Source: Prostheceraeus crozeri (Eukaryota > Platyhelminthes > Polycladida > Euryleptidae). From it: a stretch of DNA of 64,000 nucleotides. The DNA lies in assembly GCA_907163375.1 (NCBI GenBank), contig CAJQUW010006380.1:1-64000 (forward strand), written 5' to 3'. Below the pieces are notes generated by a model. The model searched no databases, was not told the origin of the DNA, and saw nothing but the letters and a program-made list of their open reading frames with translations. This document shows, in pieces, positions 54,291 through 64,000 of the stretch. Both the position numbers and the translations under genes were made by a program. Position 1 is the first letter of the stretch. Every line of letters begins with the position of its first letter.

Positions 54291-56596
54291 AGCTCCATTT
54301 TGCACGGTTTATTTTCCGATGACCCATTGGTTTTATGTTGATATTCATTTCCTTTTAGTAATCAAAGCTGCAGTATTGATGACAAACGTCTTCTTCTATT
54401 TCCATAAATAAGGGAACAATAAACGCATGAGGCTTTTGGAATGAACAATGTATGGACTAGCTTTTGGAATAAAGTGCCTGAGACGTTATGCCAATTAAAG
54501 TGCAAAAGTCAGTCTATCATTGACTTTTTAACGTCACATTTACAGAAGCGGTCCGGTATTCAGACATCAATTTATACCATATCCTTTACATGACTTTTAC
54601 TAACTTTCTCTTTTTTTCGTGTAACCGTTTGTGTCTTGTGTGTCTTGTATGTCACATACATGCATTGAACGCATATATGGCACTGTGTGGGAAAGGGAAT
54701 GGGAGTAGCCTACAAGTAGGCTTAATTAGGAATGAGATTACCATTTTTACTAAATGATGCACCAAGACAGTCAATTTTAATTCGTTCCCGGTACAATCCC
54801 CGTTTGATTCCTGTTTCAAACACTGGCGACAACTGGTCTAATTTCTGATGGTCGCAATCGGCCGGCGACCGATCTTGCCGTGCTACACACATATTTTATA
54901 CACGTCGAATCTTTACATTTCAATGTTCAAACATTGTAGACGTTCTAGATGTTCTATCAGAATGTCAAAGATTACAGCGTTATTTGTCTTCTCTGAAGAC
55001 GATCTTCGAGTCGACATTCATTTACCCTTTGACTTTCGCAACCGAACTGCACTCTGTAGTGAAACACAGGTCATCCTCCTCACCTTCGCCTACGCTTTGC
55101 AACTCATCAGCAGACTCAAACTGGCGATTTATGAGACAACAAGGTGGGTTAGGAGCGCTTTGAAGCGAGCGCGATTGTGAGTAAATCACGACCGTCTTCC
55201 CTCTACTAATTGTCGCCTGACAAGTTGGGAGGGAGTGGCCACGCAGATAGGGATATCGGGCGACTGGCAGATGGGAAAAAGAACTTCCTGAGACGATGCA
55301 AGGATGTGAAAAATGGCGACGGTCGGACATTTTACTACAGAGTCCAGCGCGATATGGAGACAAGTCACGTGAGATCAAATAGGTGAGGCCGAAGTGGCTC
55401 GAGTTTGGAAGGAGATATCACGGAAATATTTATCGTGCTCAAAATAGATGAAAAAAGATGTAATCAGCAGGGTAATACAAAAGATCAAAAACATAAATTA
55501 ATTCCCTTCACCAAAACATATCTACTTCTAATATTTGCTACAAAAAGTTAGAAAAGTTTTATTCAAAAGTTTGTAATGACTCTTTCCAAATGTGCAAAAA
55601 TTTCACTTTCACAAAATTTACTCTTATGCTAGGCCTGTATTTCCTAGCTAAAATTTAAATAAACGCAACATAACATTTTAAATACAATATTTCATTCTTT
55701 AGTTACTTTTTTCACAAAATTCACAGTGGAGAGCCGATTAAAGAACTATTAGCCATGTGCTATAAAAGCTATCTTCACGAAATCTAGAACGCATCATCAT
55801 CTTCGTCGACAAACGTTATTTTAAAAAATTGCTAATTTTCCTGTTACGCGTAACAGAGCTCTTGTTCTTGCTTACTTACCTTATTGCTCCAAAAGTACAT
55901 GAAAATATACGACAGTGTAAGATATGAAGACTACAAAACTCACGTGAAATTTGAAAATCTCAGCAAGAAATGGTAGCTTCAATTTTCTAATGCATAGAAA
56001 CAGTGCTTTTTTTAAGAATCTTACCGAATGGGGAAGACAAACAACACGCACGGGAAAAGTTCAAGAGCATATTTACTGGTATCTAAGTTAAAATCATGTT
56101 ATGTGTAGGTCGCACATTTTGATCTAATATGCACGGGGCATCTTTATTCATATTAAAACTTGCTTTTTAAATTGTTAACAGAAAGAAATCATACTTTTAT
56201 ATGTCATCACTCAACAGTCATATAATTTTTGTATGACTGATGACTTACAAGAAAATTCGCAATTTTTGATTCCACGTTTTTTTTAATTCTCACGCTTGAT
56301 TCCTGTACTCTTAAGTCTTAACAGAAAAGTTTTCAATTGTGTATCCATATTCCATATTCAGATGTTACTACTTAAAGGAAAAGTAACTTCTCCATAAACA
56401 TTGATTTTTTCAATTGAGGACTGGTCAAAATGTTAGAGCTTTTAGCACTATTTCAAATATAATGCAAATACAAAATGTAACACAAGAATTATTGTCATAT
56501 TCAGAAGTCTGTAGACTGTAACATGAAAAGGACACAGTTTTTATCATAACCAAAAATAGCGTTCTTCATCCTCGAGAAAACCTTCAAAATGTTCAT
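54291..56596. other. No gene seen
   Basis: Open frames near 54,848-55,378 overlap on both strands in a slightly GC-richer patch and are not recognisable. The rest is AT-rich and featureless to me. Confidence 0.45.
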
Positions 56597-57315
56597 TTAA
56601 TCTTCATCGTCTTCCTCATCGACTACGTTTAGTGACGTTGCGTCTTGCGTTTTTGAATTCAGCCATTTCTGTGCTATGTCGAGTGCCTGTTCATCGGATA
56701 AATCGTCTGGGCTGTTGATCTGAATCATCATTAGGGCGTTAAGGGCAGACGCTAGAAATCGATTGCGCGATTTCGTCTTGATACGTGCCATTGTGGAAAA
56801 GCCGCGCTCTGGCCAGGCTGTAGACATTGGAAGTGTCTGTGCTATGTGAGCTAGCACGACCGCCGCAGGGTATTTCATCTGAGGCACTGGATCAGTACAC
56901 AGTCACCGACAAATATCCGCCGTTGTCCTGCAGGTCTGGCATGTCATTCCGACAAGGCGCTCTTTAAAAAATTGAAAGTCTGCCATTGCCGTTCGCCCGC
57001 AACCGTCTTCAGGCATTGAGCCTTCGAACTTCTTGTAGAGCTCCAGCAGCGATGCGTTACCAAAATCACGGCGTTCGTCATAATTCATTGAGACCTGCTT
57101 TGGATCGAAGATCTTAAAATTTTCAAGCATTTTAGGTTCAGGAATACGTTTGCTCATGCAATCGATGACATTTAGGTTGTAGTTATTCGCCAGTTGCTTA
57201 ACAAACTCTTCGTCGCTTGTCATAAAGTCACTCAACACCATTGATGTAGAAAGGGGAAGATAACGCAGTCTCGCGAGAAAGTGAAGCCAGCGGTTGACAC
57301 TGGCGATCGTGTAAG
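56597..57315 (-). pseudogene. hAT transposase (ZNF862-like), C-terminal part
   Basis: The minus strand encodes the end of a hAT transposase. It reads LENFKIFDPKQVSMNYDERR, then YPAAVVLAHIAQTLPMSTAW followed by PERGFSTMARIKTKSRNRF, the dimerisation signature in its ZNF862-like form (WPERGFSTM...RNRF). It finishes with an acidic tail (VVDEEDDED). One in-frame TGA at 56,903-56,905 interrupts an otherwise continuous frame. The frame also extends upstream of the first ATG to the edge of the P element at about 57,316, where it is cut off. The N-terminal part lies on the far side of that element. Confidence 0.78.
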
Positions 57316-60300
57316 AGTGGCAGAAAGTGAACGGGCGTTAGCTTCCCTAAATCAGACAGTCTCAAACGCGCATCTAAGCATTGTCTGTATGTATTTCTGT
57401 ACTTATCATTGAAGTACATAAGAAAATTCCCTTCACTTCGCTATCTTATATAGACCCATAGCAAATGTTATCTGAAACATACACTCGTACGTACAGCGGA
57501 TAGGCTGAAATATTGTTAAAACATCACTGTCACAATCCTCGAAAAAGGATTAATTTATTGGACGTTTGGCGCGAAGGATGGCTCATATTCAAAATACTTC
57601 TCTGGAAATACATTTTTCCATATCTAAGAAGGCGAACACGCACGTAGTAATTCGCAATCTTGCGCATTAACTTTGAAACATGGTCATTTTCAAATCCAAG
57701 CTCAAAATCACAAGCATGTGACAAAAATAGCAATGGAAATGCTTTACTCCTAGGCAAAGATTTCATGACAAGATATTCTATTTTCAAGTCAACATACTTT
57801 GTAGTTGGCAGTTTTGAGCCATCATACTTTGGCAAAAAGCAACGAAAGGCCTTTTCACAGGCTTTTACTACAAGATAAACACCAACGGATGGGATTTTCA
57901 GGCCTCCAACGTTTTTCTGCAATAAAAATTTTGCACATGGCAGTACCTGAGGCAAAGGATCTCCCTCCTGATGGAAAAGTGATGCACGACAATCATCACA
58001 ATCAATCTTCGACTCAAGAGTCCTGGAAATGAATCCGGATACGTAATATAGAACATTATCACGCCAATCAACATCGTTAAAAACATTGCTGTATGAAAAA
58101 AAATTATAAAGATGATCCGAAAGAACACCACAACTATTTCGAAATTCTTCCGTCTGAGTTATTTTGCTGAGAACATCATTCTGGTTCTTCCTACTACGGC
58201 TGAAATTCAAACAGTCAATATCATTTTCAAAAGAAATGACGTTAGCGTAGGGAGAGGGCTTGAGATAGTTAGTCATCAAAACAGTGCGAATAGCATACAT
58301 AAAATGTTTGACGGAAGGATTAGTGTTCCATCCACCGTGTCGGCGAATTTTGCTGAAAAATAACTCCAGATGATCCTGCGATACTTTATAAGTAAGAAAA
58401 TATTTGTATTCACACTCAGTCAATAGATGTTCAGCAAGCCTTTCTACAGAAGAAATTGTGATGAGGAAGCCCGATACGAAACATTTTCGTGGTGTATCAC
58501 TGATAAACTTTCCGTCAACAGTTTTTAGCGACTGCAAATACGATCGAGCGACCGAGAAAAAGTTTCTCCAAACCTCTGCATTTTCCAGGCGCAATGGTGC
58601 CTTCAAGGCGAAACCAAAAGGGTTTCTGGAATTGAGGACATCAAACAAATCATTAATTATGCGAATGAACTTCGTAGTCGCTTTACTGCCTGAAAACTGA
58701 GGAAGACCAATATCATCTAAAAAGTCAATAGCATCGGCGACACTTTTGCTCAATGTTTGAGCAGCTAACCTCACTTTCATAATCGCACGTTTATAATGTA
58801 TGTGCATTTTACCCAATTTGTTGGCTAATACCAAGGAATCGGTTTGTTGCAACTGATGAAGCCGCTCAATATAAATCCATTTTATGGTCTCGGTCTGCCC
58901 AGCTTCATTAGTTCGAGTCAAAATAGCATAATCATGCAGCAGATTGCGACCAAGTTTCAAAAGATGGCAAGCATCAACGATCCAATAAACTTTATCACTG
59001 TTCACAAAAAATGAGTGATCGGTGGTATTGGTCGCCATGTTGGCGCCAAGACATTGTCCAGCTTTGAAATTGGCAGCAAGACCATCAGATACCACAGCTT
59101 TGACATGAATACCAAATTCGTAAGCTCTGTGGATTGTATCGCGTATAACGGATGCAAGCATTTCACTTTTGACATGATCAGTGAAAAAATATGCCACTGG
59201 GATTTTCCATCTCCCACGTAGACCAACAAGTTGCAAAACCAGTGCACTAGTCGCAGTAGTTTCGGGAATCGGCCCACCACCATAATCCTCGCCGCCAATA
59301 AACATCCCTCTGTAATGAGGAATTACTCTAATTGATTGACACGATCAAATAAGAGTACGGATAGTGCGTATACATGATCAATAATTTAATAAAAAATGCT
59401 TATTATAGGAAAAGTAAGATTAAATTCATATATGCTGCGATGCACTCGATAGATACAATACTTATTTTCGATTATAGATTAAAAGTTTCATATGCTACTT
59501 ACCGTGAAGAATCCCACTCACACAATTTCCGTATACTCATTTCATCCGCTATGAGAGAACATTCCCGCATTCTTGGGTCACGTTCGATAGCTTTCGACAA
59601 ATAGTGAAAAACATTTTCCAGTATCCCAGGGCTACAGTCAACATTTGAAGCCCATGCTCGAATTGTTGATGGGTGTGGTAAGTGAAGAACGGATCTGACC
59701 AGTTTGTATGCTTTGGGACTGTAATAATGTAGGGAAATGGCAAATTTGGCTACGTCATTACAGTAACGATAACCACAGGGATGTCTTTGGGAATTTTTGA
59801 ATTCATCCTCAAACAATTTCAGGCTTAATCCACTAAATGATTCTTGTAGACGAGAGTCAATCAGGTCTTTTTTCTTCAATTCAGCTATGAGGCTTTTAAA
59901 AGATGTTATACTTTTCTTTTGACGTCGAATTCTTTGGTCTTTTGTTTTTATCTTGCGTCTCAATTCGGGACATGAACAGCTAAAACATAAAATATTTTGT
60001 TAAGTATTGAGTAGTTGATTATACGCGTCACTGCGAGATAATTTGTGTTGTAAACTATTTATCAAAGTTCGCATAACTGTGTCAACATACTCGATTATTA
60101 TCATAATTACTATTCATGTAACAAATTTCGAAGGGTCTCATGTAATTAATAATAATATGTACAATTCTTGTCCTACAAACTCTAATAATTTATGAAGGCA
60201 AGAAAATACCCTACTATTCAACAATTTATGAAGATACGTAAAGGACATGTAAATTCATAACGTGTACTATTCAACATAATTTATAAGGACGTGTATATTT

Positions 60301-60866
60301 CACTATTCTGATGAATTGAGTAAATAATTGAAAACTTACATGTTGACTTGGACTGACTGATCTTTTGATGTGGATGTGAAGCTTTCGTCGAAAGAAAGTG
60401 GAGTCACAATTTCACAGATGTCCCGTTTCATGGGCGATTTACGTCGTTTAGGGCGAGAGGAACCATCCATGTAAACAGGATAACCGGGAAACAGAGAGGG
60501 AACAGCATCCTTTCTAAGCACTCGATGTTTCAAAGGTTCGACGACATCTTTCCCATCTCTTCTGTAGATCGTATCACCAGTTTTATAATCCGAGTCTGAG
60601 AAATGGACGGAGCAAACGAAACTCAAACCTTTCTTAGGTTGAAAATTTTTTCGTCGGATCGCGATAGTCCATTGCAGTGTTCTCTCTGGATTTGACAGAG
60701 GGAAAGCATGGAAGGATAGATGAGTTCCTTTTGTTGCTCTATTCGAGCACAAAGGTACGCAACAACTCTTTACCATAATCAAAATTGACTGAGAGGCAAG
60801 AATGCACTTTGCCATTATATAAGGATAACACGTGTGATGTGCTATCAGTTCTATCTTTCTGCCACT
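57316..60866 (-). mobile_element. P element inserted in the hAT transposase
   Basis: A 3.55-kb unit contains a complete P-type transposase gene and interrupts a hAT coding region. Candidate terminal repeats are AGTGGCAGAAAG at 57,316-57,327 and its exact inverted copy at 60,855-60,866. Just inside, both share a GAAC word with a 2-nt offset. I do not see the 8-bp duplication P elements normally make (flanks CGTGTAAG and ACAATACA), so the exact ends need confirmation. The boundaries agree well with where the hAT frame stops on each side. Confidence 0.7.
57530..60776 (-). CDS. P-element transposase, THAP9-like, three exons, intact
   Basis: The enzyme would cut and paste the P element in the nucleus. 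Exons are 60,776-60,340, 59,979-59,503 and 59,309-57,530. All introns have GT-AG ends (donors GTAAGT) and the joined frame is open for 897 codons, close to human THAP9 (about 900). Residues 1-100 form a THAP zinc finger: SCCVPLC (C-x4-C), the invariant Trp, FVCSVHF (C-x2-H) and AVPSLF. A basic, coiled-coil-like stretch follows (about 152-190). The RNase-H-like catalytic acids expected for P transposases are present: Asp 291 in ADEMSIRK, Asp 380 in VSDGLAANF, Glu 620 in HLELFFSKIRRHGGW. A conserved Cys-containing C-terminal block (YYVSGFISRTLESKIDCDDC) is also kept. A TATA-like TATATAA at 60,815-60,823 lies about 40 nt upstream of the ATG. No stop or frame change is seen. Confidence 0.88.
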
Positions 60867-61387
60867 ACAATACATGCCGTTCGTGAGTCACCTGGCTTCA
60901 TTTCAGATACACGTGGAGATAGCAGACCGCGCAATCTTCCCCTTTCTATATCAATGCTCAACACGCTCTCATAGACCGACCGTGAATCTCTTAGGCTTTT
61001 GCACACTGTGTTGCCACTCGCCATTTGGCGTATTGCATCTATCGTCTCGCGCAAACAGTTCGTGGCATGCGTAAAGTCCAAGTTGCTTGACTGATAAAGT
61101 TTACACAGAATCAACAGTTCCTTGACAACAGGTTGCAGCAGATGTAAACAAAAAATGAAATTCTTATAACGAATCAGTCGGAGAACACCAATAGCGGTAG
61201 CATCGTTAAAAGAGGCAAAATGTTCAAGGGCAACCCAAATCTCCGACATGTCAGCCTGGATAGCATCGATATGTGATAACCACCGTGTGGGGCCTACCCT
61301 GCCCGATTGTTTACCTTTGGTTTGCATTGCCGTTTGTACTTCTTGTAATTTTGAACGCTTCAAGGGTGATCTAGCAAAAATTTCCAC
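60867..61387 (-). pseudogene. hAT transposase (ZNF862-like), middle part
   Basis: The minus strand reads GRVGPTRWLSHIDAIQADMS, then ALEHFASFNDATAIGVLRLI, then LLQPVVKELLILCKLYQSSN and LDFTHATNCLRETIDAIRQM. This order (TRWLSH...DATA.G.L..I..Y....HLL..V...L..L....) matches the middle of ZNF862-like hAT transposases. The coding match stops at the border of the P element. The catalytic N-terminal region upstream of 61,387 is not recognisable, so the hAT copy was probably already incomplete or divided among exons outside what I can see. Confidence 0.75.
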
Positions 61388-62509
61388 ATTTTAACCAAAT
61401 AATATTCGGCGGTATTCTGCAAGTTTTTAGCTGAGCCACAGCCAAAGTACATTGACGTGGATCACGTCAACTAGTTTATTGATTCACATCGTATCACCAT
61501 ATAACCGCACTGGACATCCATCTCACCGCACTGGAAGTTTTCACATGCGGAAGATCTTTAAAAAAACGCTGCATAGAAATGAGCAATACCATGGAAAGCC
61601 TGCTATTGTGCACTAATCATGGACTGCTCCGGTTTCCATTTTCGGCCTCGTTCCTTGCATAAACTCTTGCTGACGGCCAGGCTACAATCTCTGCAAAAAA
61701 TTATTAATTCAAATTGTATTATTTTTGTAAAAGTCATTGAGCACTAGCCTTAAAATAGAAGAGGTTCCATGTATTATGCAGCAATCAGCAAAATAAAGAT
61801 CAACGATGATGAATCTTACTTGAGGTAATTGAATATACTTCTGTTTTGACTCAAATAATGAAAGTGATAAGGAAGAACAGACGATGGAACAGTCAACAGT
61901 GAATTTAAATTTCAAGATTTTGCATGCAATTTATCCTTTTCGAGTTGTTAAAAGAATAAAAAGATACACATCTAATAGAGTATTTTTTCCAAAAGGAACA
62001 GAACTCACGATTAAGGTTCCATTGTTTGAATTTTAAAAAATGACAAAATTTCGCACAACACTGCCACAGAATTTATTCAGATTCGCACGTAATCAACAAT
62101 TGAATTTCGTGACTATTTAGTTACTACATAGCTCTTCGCATGTAGCATTTTCTCAGCATGAGCAGCATGACATCTGGTCTAGTCCATAGAATACGTGTAA
62201 CAAAAAAATTAAAATGCTAGAGTACACTACATATCCTAATTTACAATGTTTAAAGGATAATTGAATTGCCGCTCACGGCAATGATTATTACACTTTGATC
62301 TGTCGTTAATTTCATTTCATTTTATTGCTAGTTGGATTTACGGCATGGTTTAAGATGCTTTGGTGGACAATCGATCCCCAGATAGATACTTGCCAAAATG
62401 TTAGCAGTCACAATTGTAACGAGATATCTATTCATTGATCACAACTGCTCTGACAACAGATGTGTAGTGATGAGGGTTTGATCCAGCCAATTGACACAGT
62501 CGCATTTAA
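61388..62509. other. No gene seen
   Basis: I see no further exon of the hAT transposase and no other gene. The missing 5' terminus of that element should lie somewhere in this stretch, but I could not identify it. Confidence 0.4.
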
Positions 62510-62640
62510 GCGGCTTGTGACTCAGCTTGTGGAGCACAGGTCTAGTTAATCTGGTGTCGTAGGTTCGAATCCTGCCAGCCGCACAGCTTTTGCGTGGCAA
62601 TTTGATCTATCGTTTATTTCATTTCATTCTATTGTTAACT
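62510..62640 (+). repeat. tRNA-derived SINE, best copy
   Basis: Positions 62,510-62,583 fold as a tRNA. The acceptor pair is GCGGCT/AGCCGC. The anticodon stem CAGGT/ATCTG carries a 7-nt loop reading CTAGTTA (anticodon AGT in that register). The T arm is GTAGG-TTCGAAT-CCTGC. The D arm is poor, and position 8 is G rather than the near-invariant U. The tail TTTGATCTATCGTTTATTTC... is shared with copies at 21,970 and 54,219, which marks a SINE family rather than a single tRNA gene. Confidence 0.75.
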
Positions 62641-64000
62641 ATTACATTCTCACTTAGGACTACGTTGTCTACAAGAATAGACTCTTCGTATTATTAGTCA
62701 AAAAATCGCATTTTCCTCATGTAATTTTTTTGCGATAAAACGTTAAAAGAAATATCATCCGTGACAATTAATTGACAGTTGAAATGTGATCCAGAAAAAA
62801 AGATCTCTTCGATTCTAAAGACATTATTTAATTTTAGATAACGAGAATAAGTCATCGTTTATTCAATCCGTTTCCTTAAAAGATGTGCATAGGATGGTAC
62901 GTGCTTGAACAGATATCTGAGATATTGATTGTGCACACGCAGCATTTGTTAATCAACAAATTTAGAGTTCATTTCGAGCTATTAGCATTCTGTAATGAAT
63001 CAATTGATTAATAATGATGCTCTTCTTCGTCGAACTTTCCGAGTTACCTCGGGAATAAATCTAAAAATGCAAATTTCGCGTTCTTTGTTTATAAATTCCT
63101 TTCTGAGGATACTGAACACAAGTGAGTGATTAATTGACTCTCTCACACGGCAAAACAAGCGACATCAGAACCGTTTTACTTCATACCGATACAAATTTTG
63201 AACGCAAAGCTGTAAATAGTCGGAAATTGAGTCATTGATGTAAATGTCCAGTGTTGATGGACTTCCTGGCCTCAGATAGATGTCAGTGAGTATCAGGACG
63301 TGAGAGTAACCGGACATGGCTTTTCCGGTCACAGAATTATGATGAGTGGTGGAAATTATGGTCGGAGAATTCACAGGAACGCGTAATAAACTTTAGGAAT
63401 CACAGCATCAATTTGTCAAAAAGTTAATGACCATTAATTGCAATTTCTTGCTGTCTGTGTAAATCCTGAAAGCAAACTGAGGTCGTCTAAATTCCTTTTC
63501 ATTGGAGGCATGACACATCGCATACAAAGAAATTGATAACAATAAAACCTCTAGAATGGAAGTGAAGCTTCATGCAATACACAATAGTGGCACAAAACTC
63601 GCACGCATTTTCACGTAGATACACTTGTCTACGGCTGCATCATTGGGTTAGAATCGGTCATATGAGCAACTCTAAGCTTTTCATTGGTTCTTCATGCCAC
63701 AACTTAGTTCCCCCGGATGTGCCATGACCTTGAGTCAATTTCCATTCCAGTCAACTTCAGATAGACAATCTATTTCTATGATCGCACATGTATAAAATAC
63801 CTATATTAAAAAAATTAGGCCAATTATGATTCTAGGACGAAATGGATTTATCAGAATCAAATTATATTCTAACTTCTTTAGTCAATAGCGTATCCAGGTT
63901 ATGCAAGCGTTTATTATTATCATTCATAATGCATGCATTCATCAGGCCTAATGTCTTCTGTGTTTTAATGTGTATAGAAATGTTCCACGAAGCTCGTAAA
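62641..64000. other. No gene seen
   Basis: No gene, repeat boundary or structured element is recognisable in this final stretch. Confidence 0.45.

Noticed and set aside
57660-59221. Plus-strand genes opposite the P transposase
   Set aside because: They are antisense openings of the long intact P exon.
62510-62583. Functional threonine tRNA gene
   Set aside because: The fold is good except for the D arm and the G at position 8, but the sequence is followed by a tail shared with two other copies, which marks a SINE.

Overview
This window looks like repeat-rich, AT-rich DNA from a marine invertebrate animal. Three observations point that way: spliced transposase genes with metazoan-type splice sites, a diverse load of LINEs, hAT, P and pogo-like elements and tRNA-derived SINEs, and many copies of the palindrome TAGGCCTA, which I associate with echinoderm and related marine genomes. 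An echinoderm or hemichordate is my best guess, with low confidence. I see no conventional host protein-coding gene. Nearly everything that can be named is a mobile element, and the long stretches between look like unique intergenic or intronic DNA.

Positions 1-5,530 hold the right part of a Polinton/adintovirus-like fossil. On the minus strand it carries the N-terminal half of a protein-primed-type DNA polymerase B with zinc fingers and an exonuclease motif, running off the left edge. Several small genes follow, some with their own TATA box. Its most striking property is that two neighbouring minus-strand genes each end in an element resembling the replication-dependent histone mRNA 3' stem-loop. 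Each stem-loop is followed by the same 59-nt structured module. A tandem repeat of about 166 bp lies at 6.37-6.84 kb.

From 6.8 to 28 kb I find only scattered repeats: tRNA-like SINE pieces, foldbacks, a 5'-truncated CR1/L2-type LINE tail at 24.16-24.75 kb, and copies of an unclassified dispersed repeat. From 28.1 to 35.1 kb lie minus-strand fragments of CR1/L2-like LINEs. One is interrupted by two hAT-type elements in tandem (A, 28,921-31,719; B, 31,728-32,471), with three copies of the same octamer ATCAGCAC at their borders.

At 37.16-40.82 kb sits a non-LTR retrotransposon with a restriction-like endonuclease (R2/NeSL-type). It is flanked by a direct repeat of about 217 bp, of which 206 bp appear identical, which is an exceptionally long target-site duplication. 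A further hAT-like element (C) with GGCTCC-rich ends covers 41,282-43,621. Another (D) with GGTTAACC-rich ends covers 52,833-53,988 and lies in a cluster of short inverted-repeat elements.

The last coding block (56.6-61.4 kb, minus strand) is a nest. A ZNF862-like hAT transposase is split by a P element (about 57,316-60,866) whose three-exon THAP9-like transposase reads open for 897 codons with all three expected catalytic acids. It is the best-preserved gene in the window. Apart from one SINE, the right end is empty.
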